Of a stretch of DNA of 64,000 bases, positions 33,631 to 45,799 are shown piece after piece. The notes below the pieces were generated by a model. That model was not told the DNA's origin, searched no databases, and worked only from the letters and a program-made list of their open reading frames with translations. The first letter of the stretch is position 1. Every line of letters starts with the position of its first letter. Where the stretch lies: assembly GCF_030254825.1 (NCBI RefSeq), contig NC_083362.1:23417001-23481000 (forward strand). The letters are read 5' to 3'. The position numbers and the translations under genes are program-made. Source of the stretch: Meriones unguiculatus. Its lineage: Eukaryota; Chordata; Mammalia; Rodentia; Muridae.

Positions 33631-34366
33631 GCTTCTTGGATATCTCACTCAGAATGATATTTTCTAGATCCCACCATTTGCCTGCAAATTTCATGATTTC
33701 CTTGATTTTAATTGCTGAGTAGTATTCCATTGTGTATATATACCACAATTTCTGTATCCATTCTTCAACTGAGGGGCATCTGGGTTGTTTCCAGCTTCTG
33801 GCTATTACAAATAAAGCTGCTAAAAACATGGCTGAGCAAATGTCCTTGCTGTATACTTGAGCATCTTTTGGATATATGCCTAGGAGTGGTATGGCTGGAT
33901 CCTGAGGTAGCACTGCTCCTAATTGTCTGTGAAAGTGCCAGATTGATTTCACAGGAATCTGGACACAGGGGTGTTTTCTGAGACTGATACTCCAACCAAG
34001 AACCATGTATGGAGATAACCTTGAACCCCTTCATAGATGTAGCCCATGGCAGCTCAGTCTCTAAGTGGGTTCCTTAGTAATGGGAACATAGACTGTCTCT
34101 GACATAAACTCATTGGTTGACTCTTTGATCGCCTCTCCCTCAGGGGGGTGCAGCCTTACCAGGCCACAGAGGAAGTTATGCAGCCACTCCTGATGAGACC
34201 TGATAGACTAGGATCAGATGGAAGGGGAGGTAGACCTTCCCTATCAGTGGACTGGGGGCGGGGCCTGGGTGGAGAAGAGGGAAGAAGAGTGAGATTGAGA
34301 GGGGATGAGGGAGGTGTGCTATAGGTGGGATACAAAGTGAATAAAGTGTAATTAATAAAAATATTT
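33631..34366 (+). mobile_element. LINE-1 with inverted 5' segment
   Basis: 33631 to about 33950 is ORF2 C-terminal sequence in minus orientation: the minus frame 33605-34006 reads IPLLGIYPKDAQVYSKD, EEWIQKLWYIYTMEYYSAIK, a clear ORF2 tail. From about 33951 the 3' UTR runs in plus orientation (GACTGATACTCCAACCAAG, purine tract, ATACAAAGTGAATAAAGTG). Flanks TTAAAACTCTTTT (33618) and TTAAAACTTTTATT (34367) are only roughly alike, so the duplication is uncertain. The 95 and 134 aa minus frames at 34156-34580 are 3' UTR shadows. Confidence 0.87.
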
Positions 34367-34380
34367 TTAAAACTTTTATT

Positions 34381-36149
34381 ATGACATAAAAATAAAAGAT
34401 AAACTTTTCTAAAGTAATTTTTAGGCTCTTTCTTCTTGAACAATGTAGGACTACTTCCAACTCAAACAGGAAGAAGGCTGGACTCTTGAAGTGTATTCTC
34501 CCCAGAGCACTACCTGCGTGGTCAAGCTGGCAAAAAAACATTTTTATGGATACTCTTAAAGTTGAAACATATATAGACATATATGTATATATATTCAGTA
34601 TATAATATACATGTATTTAAACTATGAATTAATTTAACCAATGAATTAGATTATATTGCTTTAGACATGAGCACAAAAATAAGATATAATTTAGCACGAA
34701 ACATATTAGCTTGATGAGTGCATTTCAGTAAGAGTTTTTAAAAGTATGGCACCATTTAGAATGACTCGATTTCTTCAACATTTACCCTACTGTAATCTAA
34801 ATTAAGTAATACTACATTTTGCTTCTACTTTTTAGAAACGGTTTCTAGTACCAACTTATGAGCAACTTATAAAGCAAAAGGCCAAGTATCAAGTAGTGAA
34901 TAATTTAAGTAAGACTGATCTAGTACAGTTTCAAAACTGGAAATAAATCAAAGAATAAACATTTCTGATACATTTATGACATCTTGAAGTTCTTAGGAGC
35001 TAAATGTAAATTTTAATATGGTTTTATACTCTTGCAGTTATTATTTCTTATTGACTCTTTATAAATAAGTACATGTGGCACTAATGTTCCATTAACGTAA
35101 TTTCTCAGAAACAAATCAAAGTTATTAGAGCGTAATCCACAGCACTCTAAAAATACAAGACTCTAGAAATAAACAGTCTAAACCTTTTTGTGCCTCTCAG
35201 CAAAACCATATATGCCTGCCTTCTGTATGGAAGAAAGGTTCAGCCACCTGAAGAGATGGGCACAGTCTTCATGCAAGCCATCTCAATCCCGTCTTCTTGC
35301 AAAGCTCTTTACTAAGAATAAGAAAACAGTTTTTCCTACTATTCTTCTTAAAACTTACTATCATAGTGTTCTTAGGATGTGTCTAAATTGTTTTTTGGGC
35401 AGAATGCTCAGTGTGGTAACGGAGAAGTAGGTTGTATGGTTCATCATTATTGCTTATTGATGAGGCAGCCTGTAGGAGAAGAGCTGAAATAGAAAATTAC
35501 CTTCCAGGAAAAACCTTCACTCACAGCTTCCCACCTGATGCTGTGTGTAACTGTGTGATATTCTCCTCAGAGATGTGGATACAGATGCTCATGCTAAAGA
35601 AAGAATGCGTATTTAAGTATTTCATCAGCACCATGTTCATTCCACCAGAAACTAGAAACATATGTGAGTAGGACATAAGTGTGAAATGATGACTATCAGC
35701 GTGCACTGAACTTCATAGCACACTACACAAATCTGTGCTCTTCCAACAATACCTTCTCATATTATGTTAGTATCACTTAAGCAGGATAAAATATCAGTGA
35801 AAATATATAATTTACATACTTTCTAAGAGCTTTAGCTGCCCTGTAGCACCTGTAAAATATTCTAAGGTTTTTGTGTCTATCCAGCAGTTTGAAAGGAAAG
35901 CTCCAGCTTGCGTGCTGTTCTTGCTCATCAGCAGAAGCAGCAGGCACTACAATGTGCATTCCCAGTGATTTTTGTAACCCACCCCACGTGTGCACAGATA
36001 CACAATACTTTATACACTAGCTATAAATCTGTTATCAGTGACTGGCTGAAATTTCCCTACATATTATGTTTCAGTTAGTAGTATATTTTAGAACACAAGA
36101 CACCTGGAAATATTTGGTAATTCTTATATTACTACACAAAACAAAGCAC
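34381..36149. other. unique non-coding DNA
   Basis: No gene or repeat family recognised; a TA/CATA-rich low-complexity stretch at 34566-34615. Confidence 0.5.
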
Positions 36150-37260
36150 TTACCTTCCCTTGCTAAGGACATTGCCAGTCACACTGGAAGGAGAGCAACA
36201 GGAAAGGGGCTTTATTGTGGGATGAATCATCCCCACGTAGATGCTCTGAGCAACCCCTGTATGCATACTGACATCATCAGGAGAGACTTGGAGGTGGAGG
36301 ATACTATGGTAACGGAGGAGCAATGTGCTGGGAGACAGCCGCCTTTAATTGCTTTAACAACTTCCTGGGGCTCAGCTACCAGGCTTGGATTTGCTAAGTA
36401 GGAAATGAAGGCTGTCACAGAGGCAGCAACTGTGACGCGGAATAAAAGAACTCAGTGAATTCTAGAATTATTAATTTCAGTGTGACTTCTTAATGGCAAA
36501 TGTCATTACATGGTTCTGTTGGCAACATCTCTTTCACATGCAGAGCTCTGAGGAAGGCACAGGTCAGTACACAGTGCTCTGTGGTAACAAGAGCCTAAGT
36601 TCATATATAATTCTCTCACTTGACAAGCATTAATATTATTGCGTTACAGATAGCCTTTCTTTGAGAGTGAATGCTTGATTCACTTTGAAAAGAAAGCCCA
36701 CATCTGTGCCTTAGGCAGTCAGCATGCTGATAACAATGACAACTGATTCTCTGTGTTTATTCTCTGGAAGGTGGCAGCTGCGGGTACATTTATCTCTGAG
36801 CTACAGCAAATCCTTGCCAACAGGTCACTTATCCAGAAAACACCTCCAGGGAAATGCCTAATTATTATACCCCGATAAAATCAGTCAGAAAACCACAACT
36901 TGATGCCACAGTTCTCTTGGTTAAGTCCCTTGTGTCAACAGCAGAGTAAGTTCTAATTGCAATAACGCCCTCCACTGGAAAAACCACACAGAATGTGAAG
37001 CTTCCCTTCGAACTCTTTGTTCTGCTTTGCATCTGTCACCCGTGCTGAAGAACACTTAAGCCCCCTTTTGAAACACCAGGTTTAGAGTAATTGCTTAAAA
37101 TAACCATGTTTCAGCATCAAACTGAGTCTATAATGATATCCTGTGCTTATCTGATCAGTTGCAACAGTTTAATAAGTATATAATTTATCATCTGTACCAT
37201 GAAAACTATTGTTTTCTTTCCCATGAATATTTGATTGACATGTTTTTCAACAATACCAGG
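36150..37260. promoter_or_regulatory. candidate regulatory block (low-repeat)
   Basis: No recognisable repeat over 1.1 kb. Words: CGCCTTTAATTGCTTTAAC near 36340, CTAATTATTATACCCCGATA near 36858, GCAATAACGCCCTCCACTGG near 36959, GAGTAATTGCTTAAAATAAC near 37086. The frames of 63 and 111 aa around 36066-36418 show no motif. Conservation cannot be tested here. Confidence 0.25.
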
Positions 37261-37795
37261 GTCTAATTTTTATTGTAACTGCTGCAATTGTAAAGATAAG
37301 CAAGTAAGTTGGCAGGTCTTCCTTAAGATAGTCACAGCACAATAAGAAATGAAGGTTGTCATTCTGTAGTGTATACTTAGATCTCAGCTTTTTCAAAGAA
37401 ACTGTTATTATCTCTACTTCAATTTAGATGATGCCAAGCCTGCCTTTTAATGTTTCCCTTGTAAGTAAATAGCTTACAATGTCTAACAATAATGTGGCTT
37501 CAAAAACAGTAAATGCAACACAACGGTACCAATTTCCAATCTGAAAAAATATAGAGAATTTTTAACCTAATTGACAAGTTGGGAGTTCTCACTCCTGTAG
37601 TGATTGGGAAAGACTCTGAGAGCAGAATGGTAACATGCAGACTCAGAAAAACACAGCATTTCCTCAAGTCAGCTAACGAGAGAGAGCTTTCCAGTAAAGC
37701 TTCTGTTCTTTCATTTGTGCTTTCTGAGATCCTGACTGAGAAGCAAAACAGACCAAGCTCACGAAGATGGAAGTGAGTAAGCAGCAGCACCACTG
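37261..37795. other. unique non-coding DNA
   Basis: Complementary-strand frames of 65 and 97 aa overlap at 37500-37793; neither shows a motif. Confidence 0.45.
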
Positions 37796-37946
37796 AGAGC
37801 CAGTGAGATGGCTCAACAAGTCAGTTGCTTGCTACTGAGCTTGACAACCTGAGCTTGATTTCAAGGATCCATGTGGTGGAGGGAGAGAACCAGCTCCTGA
37901 AAACTGTGTTCTTGCCTTCACATGCATGCTACAGAAGATGTGCGCA
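37796..37946 (+). repeat. B3-type SINE
   Basis: GAGCCAGTGAGATGGCTCAAC (A-box region shortened here), GAGCTTGACAACCTGAGCTT, CATGTGGTGGAGGGAGAGAA, CCAGCTCCTGAAAACTGTG, then a CA-rich tail. Confidence 0.88.
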
Positions 37947-37950
37947 CGCA

Positions 37951-37993
<43 letters not shown>

Positions 37994-37999
37994 ACACTG
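37942..37999. repeat. (CA)n with CG interruptions
   Basis: GCGCACGCACGCGCACACA then CA units, interrupted once by AAA. It is the expanded 3' tail of the B3-type SINE. Confidence 0.95.
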
Positions 38000-38052
38000 A
38001 ATGTAAAACTAGGTTACTCTACATGTGTGGTATGATTTAAAAATCAACATTT

Positions 38053-38262
38053 GTTGGGTTGAGGATACAACGCTTACGCTTGGCACAAATGAGGGTCTCT
38101 GAATTCAATCTCCAATGCTCATAAACTGTCTACCAGCTCATGCCTGTAATCACAGAAATCAGGAGGTCAAGGCTGTAGGTTCAGTAGTTCAAGGTCATCC
38201 TCTACCACAGAGCAAGTTTTAGGCTAGCCTAGCTTTTATAAAACCATATCTCAAACAATCTA
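38053..38262 (+). repeat. B4 SINE
   Basis: Diverged ID-like head (TTGGGTTGAGGATACAACGC, GAATTCAATCTCCAATGC), then the B1-like part: GCTCATGCCTGTAATCACAG, TAGTTCAAGGTCATCCTCTA, and ACCATATCTCAAACAATC. Confidence 0.78.
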
Positions 38263-40461
38263 TTTTTATTTATATGAATATGCACTGAAAAATGTCTAGA
38301 AGACATATCACATAGGAATGTGACACTTTTGGCAATTTAAACTATAGACTATTTGTAATTTGTATGAAGGGAGAGTCTTTTAACTTTTAAAATGTGTGAT
38401 TCTCTACTTTAACAGAGATTTAATTATGAATTATTGTAGTAATTCAACAAACCAAAACCTACCTGTACTAGTCGTCCTGGCTACCTGAATACACAGAGGG
38501 CTAAGCACATCTTCTCTGGGCCAGGTCCTACACTACTGCCAGGCCCACAGTGGTTCAAGGATGCTTCAAACATTTCTTAATAAGAGATATCCTGCCTATC
38601 TAAATGGAGTCAGGAGGTAAAGTGAATTAAGGTTATCAAGGAAGCACACACAGCAAAGGGAGCAGGTGTATTGACTTTTCCAGAGATGTCAGTCAAAAAG
38701 AAAAAAACAATCCATCAATAAAACTAGTTGGTTAGATTTTCTCTTAAAGAACAATTACAGAAAGAGCATAATCACAAACAAAAAAGCACAAGATCTCTAA
38801 CAGTATAAAGAGCTAAAGAAAACATGGAAGATTGCCAGGAGAAATAAATCCTTGCCAGTGGCCCTAGGTGGCCAGATTATGTGGCCTGCCAAAGACATTT
38901 CTTTTGAGAAAAAGACCCAATTTCTCCAACTCTTGTCCACAATTCATCCGCAGATTTTATTCTCCTGTAATTAATTTTTAAAAATATCAAAACGTAGTAT
39001 GCTCTACTCAATATTGTAGTTCCGTTTTCTCTTCTGCTGATTTTCTTTACCCAACAGTGCAATGTCACTGACTTCTTGCAGCCGTTAAATTCTTCAGTTG
39101 ATAACTTTGTATAAAAACACTCCCTCCTTTCTGTCTTTGTGTTGCTTCTCCAGGACGGCAAACAGAGGCCTGGCGAAGAGCACGTTAGACCACCCACAGA
39201 AGCACAGGTCCAGAGGTTAGAAGCACAGCTGGGAGCAAAGACAAACCGACCAGTAACAGGCTAGCCTCTCCTGTGCTCTGACAGGTTGCAGCTGGATAAC
39301 TATACCTTCTCGTATCTGTCCTGACTTCAGGAAAAGAAAAATACGCTCATTCTCTGAGCATCCTAAAGAAACCAAAACTTAAAAGTGTAAAATTCTTCTT
39401 CTTCAGTAAAACGGTGTATTTGTCAGAGAACTGGCCGGAAGGATTTTCTTAGTCTGATAAATTACATCTAACCCTCTAACCTCCAGGTGCCACCTTGACC
39501 TCCCTATTGAAATCAGGGGACCCAAAAAGCCCGTAGCCTGACTTATATCTGAAGCTGATGTGGAGTAAAGACTATAAGCAGCAAAGGGGGGTTAGAATCC
39601 TGAGGGATGTTTGGACTAATTTCTAAGGTCAGACCAGCGAGCTCCAGTGGCCACTGAGCTCCCTTTCCAGTACATATCTCTGAGGAAAGGACAAAACACC
39701 CTTAATCCAGAAGTAGCCTTGCTCTGCTTATACTGCACTGCCTCCTCGCCTGAAGGAGCAGTCCTTCCTCTTGGCTCTTGGCTGTCCTGCTCTTGATAGA
39801 ATGTTTGCCTAACTCCATGGCAACACAGTGCACACTGGAAGTACATGGGGCTTTACGATCAACATTTGGGGTTCAGTATTTTAATTGAAACAAATTCACA
39901 CTGAGTGAAAAAGCACAAGACCTGGTGGAAAGGACCTTACATCATATTGAAAGCCAGGTAATGGCCAAATTTAGTGACCTGTCCCCTGAGGTCTCTCCAT
40001 CTGGCATCTCATAACTCTCTAGTCTCATTACTGGCCTCTGTCTTCAGTAACCTCTCTTCTGGTCATTCTGTGATCACTACTTTGCCCTTGATAGGTCTTT
40101 AGCTACCTTGAACAATTTACCACCAAAGGACAAGATTCTAAAAGTCTCCTCCTGCAGAACACTGCATCAACACAGGCCACTCTTGCCCGTCTTACCTCCC
40201 AGCACTCCAAACCACAGCCCACTAGACACTAATAAATCCCCTATTCTCTCGGCTCTAGAAATGCACTCTGCTGCTTTCTCAGGAATCTCTACATCTACCT
40301 CCCCACTCCCACCCCTTGCCCTGTGCCCACACTTCCCTCATCTCACTATCAATGAAACCCTATCAATCCATCAACACCTAGCTCATCTCCCATCAAAAAT
40401 CTGGTTCTCAAACTCTCCAATGCTCTTCATCTCTACAACTGCACTTAAAGCGTTCTTTTGT
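38263..40461. other. mostly unique non-coding DNA
   Basis: No gene recognised. The C/T-rich stretch 40000-40445, which gives a 126 aa frame at 40108-40488, vaguely resembles an L2 3' region but landmarks are not in clear order. Confidence 0.4.
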
Positions 40462-40535
40462 GGGTCTAGGATTGTAGCTTACTGGTAGAGTCTCTGCTAA
40501 ACATGTGTGAGGTCCCTCCCTTGCAAAGTAAAAGG
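40462..40535 (+). repeat. ID SINE, diverged
   Basis: GGGTCTAGGATTGTAGCTTA, CTGGTAGAGTCTCTGCTAA, CATGTGTGAGGTCCCTCCC follow the ID consensus in order, then an A-rich end. Confidence 0.75.
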
Positions 40536-41030
40536 GAAAAGAATATGGTGCATGGTTACTGCATTTTCCCTACTTTTTCTAAGCTTCTGAAAAGTAGAGT
40601 CTCTATCCATTTCCTATTCCCTACAAAGAACTGTGCTTGCATTGGCACTCACCCAATCAATAATAGATGAGAACAAACTTTATGTATCCTACTTTCAGCT
40701 TTGCAAAGTACATGAAATTAAACCCTTTTACTTAATCTTCTTTTCAAAACAACCCCACATGGCATGTTAAGGTACAAATACAAATGTTATTTTCAAAAAT
40801 GAAAAGGAAAAAAACCCCACAAGCTCAACTGGATCTCATCATTTTTTGTCATACAACTTCTAATTTCCCATTATGTTTCTCTTTTGGACATCTACCTTCT
40901 AATAAGTAGTTGCCTTTTCTGCAATAAGGCCAAGTAGATTTCCTTATGTATAGAAACCTTTCTTTTCTGTGCGTGGTTTGGCTTGGTTTTGGTTTACTTT
41001 TGGCTTTTCTGTTTCCATCTTTCCTGTTAT
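40536..41030. other. unique non-coding DNA
   Basis: Nothing recognised. Confidence 0.45.
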
Positions 41031-41095
41031 TTTATGTGTGTAGGTGTTCTGCCTGTGTGTGGCTGTGCAGTCAGATCCTCTGGAGGCCACTTCTA
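41031..41095 (-). repeat. small B3-type SINE 3' fragment
   Basis: TTTATGTGTGTAGGTGTTCT, GCCTGTGTGTGGCTGTGCAG, GATCCTCTGGAGGCCAC: complement of a B3 3' end. Very short, so the call is tentative. Confidence 0.5.
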
Positions 41096-41388
41096 AGTCC
41101 AAAAAAACTGAAGCTACTTAGTTTTATTCTTGAAGACTCTGAATTTTGCTTTCATTTAAAGGTCAAGAATTATATCCTTACTTTTTCTCTTAACTGATTC
41201 AGGAGTCCAGCATCTTAAACATATATCCAGAACTCAACACAGATAACAAAACCCTTGGTGTTTTGAATCCAAAAGTCAAGGAATTATACTTTATGGCTTA
41301 CTTTAATGCCTAAAACTTATTTCAGCATTTGATGATTCTAATTTTGATTATGATTCCCAGAAGAAGTGAGGGATTAAGCTCTAATATC

Positions 41389-41407
41389 TTTTTTTTTTTT
41401 TTTTTTT
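41389..41407. repeat. poly(T) tract
   Basis: Nineteen T in a row; no element body recognised on either side. Confidence 0.9.
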
Positions 41408-41483
41408 GGTAAAGAAGTTAGTTGAAGACAACTTCCTCTTTTAGCCCTCCAATTAGTGCCACTAATTTAAAATACCACTTCCC

Positions 41484-41985
41484 AGTGCAGGGAATCTTAT
41501 GAAAGAAGGGGGAGACAGAAAGACCTGGAGGAGAGAGGATCAATACAAGCAGAGCAACAGAACCAAAAATTCTGGGCACAGGCGTCTTTTCTGAGATTGA
41601 TAATCTAAACAAGGACCATGCTTGGAGATAACCTAGAAGCCCTGCACAGATGTAGCCCATGGCAGCTCAGTCTCTAAGTGGGTACCCTAGTAATGGGAAC
41701 AGGGACTGTCTCTGACATGAATGAATTCAGGGGCTGGCTCTTTGATCACTTCCCCCTGTCAGGGGAGCAGCCTTACCAGGCCACAGAGGAAGACAATGCA
41801 GCCAGGCCTGATGAGACCTGATAGGCTAGGGTCAGAGGGAAGGGGAGGAGGACCTCGCCCATCAGTGGACTTGGGGAAGGGCATGGGAGGAGATGAGAGA
41901 GGGAAGGCAGGATTGGGAGGGGATGAGAGGAGGCTTTAGCTGGGATACAAAAATGAATAAACTTTAATTTATAAAAAAAATTTTA
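41484..41985 (+). mobile_element. LINE-1 3' UTR, 5'-truncated, with duplication
   Basis: AGTGCAGGGAATCTTATGAA, GGACCATGCTTGGAGATAAC, AGACAATGCAGCCAGGCCTG, the purine tract, and ATACAAAAATGAATAAAC. Flanking repeats AAAATACCACTTCCC (41469-41483) and AAAATACCTCTTCCC (41986-42000) differ at one base. Frames of 72 and 80 aa here are 3' UTR shadows. Confidence 0.92.
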
Positions 41986-42000
41986 AAAATACCTCTTCCC

Positions 42001-42710
42001 TAGGATACTAAAGAACTCCAAGGGAAATGTTGAGTGTGCATATGAACTGAGGCAGGCATTAGGTTAAGCATGATGACTGCACCCTGAGAGGCCCAGCATT
42101 GCTGAAAGGGTCTGACAGCAGGATGGGGCTCAGTGCTTCTGAATAGTATCCCTTCTGTGCATGGATCTTGCAAAGGGCATTCAGGCAAGACTGTGTATCT
42201 CTGGATTTAAATTAATCAACCAGTCAGTTGCACAATGCTGGAATTCCTTCCGTTTAACCTACTAAAGCAGGTTTACTGGCATCTCCAAAATCATGCCAAC
42301 GGCTTCTAAAAGGTCAAATGAAGCAATATACATCAAATGTCCCTCTAGAGTAGAAAGTCTCAACCACTGCCCTCCCTGTAACATGCTGTCTGAGACTCCT
42401 GTAGTAGATCAGCCCATTTTAATGAAGTACCTTGAATTTCTTTACCCCTTTTCTCTCTAAAAGCTAAAGCATACTTAATACATTTTAATAATATTAATTA
42501 TGAAAAAACTTGTTTCAGTCTGTATTGGGTTAATACAATATAAATAGATCAGTTATAAAGCCACACCCGGGAGAGGAACACAAAAGTAAGGAATCTGGTC
42601 AACACGGGCCATGCATAGAACAAATGAGTAAAGACCAAAGCAGGAACAGTATATTAGGGAAAATGCACAAAAGACAGTGATGCTGTCATCACTGTCAGAC
42701 ATGAGTGCCC
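42001..42710. other. unique non-coding DNA
   Basis: Nothing recognised. Confidence 0.45.
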
Positions 42711-42726
42711 AAGAAACAAAGTATTT

Positions 42727-43063
42727 CAGAAATAGTTCCTGTTCCCCTTACTAGGGAGACCCACTTGGATACTGAACAGGAACTATTTCTGACATGAACT
42801 CAAGGACTGGTTCCTTTACCTCCCCCACCCCCGAGAGAGGAACAGCCTTGCTAGGCTACAGAGGAGGACATTGCAGCCAGTACTGAAGATACCTGATAAG
42901 CTAGGGTCAGATGGAAGGGGAGGAGGACCTCCCCTAGCAGTGGACTTGGAATAGGGACAGGGAGGAGATGAGGGAGGGAGAATGGGATAGGGAGGGAATA
43001 AGGGAGGGGGCTGCAGCTAGGATACAAAGTAAATAACGTGATAAAAAAATAAAAATTAAAAAA
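42727..43063 (+). mobile_element. short LINE-1 3' UTR insertion with perfect duplication
   Basis: TAGGGAGACCCACTTGGATA, GAGAGAGGAACAGCCTTGC, GGACATTGCAGCCAGTACTG, purine tract, ATACAAAGTAAATAACG and A tail. Perfect 16-bp repeats AAGAAACAAAGTATTT flank it at 42711-42726 and 43064-43079. Shares GAGGACATTGCAG with the 26538 copy, unlike the GAAGACAATGCAG of most other copies here. Confidence 0.95.
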
Positions 43064-43079
43064 AAGAAACAAAGTATTT

Positions 43080-44785
43080 AATAGAAAAGCACCTCAAGTC
43101 AGGCAGAAATTTTCATCTGTAAGACAAACAAACAAACAAAAACCCAAACCCCACAGACTCTAGCCCATTAGGAGATTCTTTGAAATTTCGTGTCCTATTG
43201 AGAGACTGAATGCATTCTTGTAAAATATTAATCACGGAAGTGTTGGGTACCGAATGTGAAAGGAAGGGGTAGAGAAGCTCAGCTAAGGCTAAGAGACTAC
43301 AAAGGGTCCAGGATCAATGCTTGTCTTGAAATGCTGTGGAAATAGTGTTTACTGATCCAGAAGCTCAGAAGATGATCCAAGAACTCACCCCCCATCTCTA
43401 TTCTAAGAAGTTCCCAGCTTCCAGTTGTGAATAAGGGAGGCAACGTTCAGAAGACGTTAGAACGCAACACGGAGTCTGCTGAATCCAGTCTTTGTGCAAC
43501 AAGACAAGTTGCTTAACTTCCCCAACCCCCGTGTTGTCACTGTTAAAGGTAAGGAAAGACTGCCACCATTTAAGGCAGTGGAGATATAGAATTTGCATTC
43601 TTCTATGTGGAAATTAAAAGAATAGTAATTTGGGCGATATTTATACATGCAGAAGTAGGCTCGGAAGAGCCATACTACAGGATGATGAGTTACACATTGA
43701 TTGGCCAGGGTGATGTTTGTGAGGTCAAAGAAATTACACTGGAATAAGAAGGAACAAGAAGCATGGAACAAGGCCGGCCCCTCAGGATGTACAGAGTGAT
43801 GGTTCAAAGAAATGAGCCTAGAATGTCTGAAGATTATAAGCCTTGTGCGGCTATGACAGCAAGAGGCGAATACAGAGAGACAGGCCCACATCTGAAAATC
43901 TAAGGAGCAAGTAAACAATACGTGCGTGAGTGAAGCCACAGGAAGAGGATGCACCTGGAAATTCAAATTTTGGAGCCGGTCATTTAAATCATATCTGCAT
44001 AAAGCTCTTTTTGCTTCATCACTGATGACGTCTCTCTATTCCCACCTTTTCAAGTAACTGAATTTGTGTGTTTATAAGGGAGGTCATTACCGAAAGAAGA
44101 GATGGGAAGGGTTAGACTGTCTCAGGCGGGTGCTGAAGCCCACATTCAGCCAGCACCTAGGAAGCAGGAGGACCTACTCTGGAGACCAAGCCCCCAAACG
44201 CTGTGATATGCGTGTGAACATTTTCAAGAACTAGCCTTTTAAAATTTCCCCAAATACATTTTAAAGACTCGAGCTAGCATAGGACACCCGACTTGCATGA
44301 GGGAGATATTATACAATCAGCACTGTAGTTCTGGCATGTTTTCTGTTTTCTTTATCATGTGCTGTATTTTGAAGTAGGCATAAAGGGGCAATTAATTTCT
44401 ATGCTGAGATCAGTAGAAAACACCCTGTCTGTGAAAATGGCAATTCCTGCCTGATTTACAGATAAGGGAATTTTTATTTTTATTTTTTAAGGAAGATGAC
44501 TTAATGTTACTGTCAGAATTCCAAAGAATTTTAGCAGTAATGGAGAAAACTACCCTCCTTTCCACCTGTTCCTTATCCAGCAGCTTTAAAATGTGTGCAC
44601 AGGGCATGCATACATTCTACAGTTAAGTGATTGCTTTTGTCATTGTAGTCTCATCCGTGCAAGAGCAAATTCATGTAGTTTAATGGGAAGAAATGGGTCT
44701 TTAAAAAATTTAGTTCTAAAGAATAGGGATTTCAACTTTGAGGATGTGGGGCGATGAGAACACAGTACAGGAAAACAGATTCAGA
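43080..44785. other. unique non-coding DNA
   Basis: Contains the longest open frame outside a repeat, 169 codons on the minus strand at 43457-43966. It is Cys/His/Phe-rich without a recognisable domain, has no supporting neighbours, and I do not treat it as a gene. Confidence 0.5.
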
Positions 44786-44986
44786 CAGTAGTTCTCAGTT
44801 TTCCTAATGCTGCGACCCTTTAACACACTTCCTCTTGTTGTGGTGACCCCCATCCATAAAATTAATTTGTTGCTACTTCATCACTGTAATTTTGCTACTA
44901 TTAAGAATCACATGTGAATATCTAATACACAGGATATCTGATATGCGATCTCAAAAGCGTTGTAACCCACAGGTTGAGAACCCCTG
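44786..44986 (+). mobile_element. URR1-like non-autonomous hAT (Charlie) element
   Basis: Terminal inverted repeats CAGTAGTTCTCAG at the left and TTGAGAACCCCTG at the right; internal CTAATGCTGCGACCCTTTAA, GTGGTGACCCCCATCCATAA, TTGCTACTTCATCACTGTAA. About 200 bp. No transposase. The 8-bp flanks do not match, so the duplication has decayed. Confidence 0.88.
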
Positions 44987-44990
44987 AACT

Positions 44991-45011
44991 AAAAAAAAAA
45001 AAAAAAAAAAA
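44991..45011. repeat. poly(A) tract
   Basis: Twenty-one A followed by GACAGACAGA, directly beside the URR1-like element. Confidence 0.92.
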
Positions 45012-45790
45012 GACAGACAGAAAACTAAAATACATCCCACCCTGAACCCTGAATTACTCCCCAGCCCACTCATTCATTTGCCTGCCTGCTAGGCTTCCTT
45101 TCCTTCTAATGTTCTGAGAGTGTCATAGTGGAAAAAAAAGATGACCTTTGCTACACTGATTTGATTCCAGCAAACTAACTAGAAATGGAGTTTGTATTAG
45201 AAAGCCACAGGCAGGAGCAATAATATACTATACCGATCAGAGAAGTTGGGCTTATTCATGAGCCCCTGCTGAGTTAGGAAGTGAAAAAGAAGTAAAAAGC
45301 TAACTTCAAAGCATTGCTGAAAGATGATTAACACTAGCAACAAACAGGAATCGCAGACTTCTTTGATGTAGAGAATTCTTAATGCCCAAGCTTAAAGAAA
45401 AAAATCATCTACTACATTTAAATAGCAAAAGGTCCAATAATACATGTCCTCTGCATGCTGGAAACCAGTAATTACCCAAGGGAATAAACAAAATTTAGAA
45501 CTCAGACTCAGAAGTTATGCCTTAAATGTAAACCCACAAATATCCTGCCTTTGTCAAAGTTCTGTGGCAAAAAGCCAGCTCTAACAGGTACAGTGTTCAA
45601 ATGTTAGTCTCCTCGTTGTTACTTTCAATACCACAACAATCAAAATATTGGGATCACTAAGCAAACAACACATACAAGCCCATCTCAAGAATTCACCTAA
45701 GCTCAACTCCAGAGCTGATGTTCAGTCTGGTTGCCAGAAGTAAGACTGCAAGAAAACATGGTAAATTTGATGAACAACTAATACAGGTAA
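45012..45790. other. unique non-coding DNA
   Basis: Nothing recognised. Confidence 0.45.
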
Positions 45791-45799
45791 TCGTTCAGA

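Noticed and set aside
33605..34034. 133 aa minus frame with strong ORF2 similarity, possible gene
   Set aside because: It is the inverted piece of a LINE-1 whose 3' UTR follows in the other orientation; no complete ORF2 is present.
40108..40488. 126 aa plus frame rich in Pro/Ser/Leu
   Set aside because: C/T-rich, no domain, no splice-like context, and its end runs into an ID SINE.
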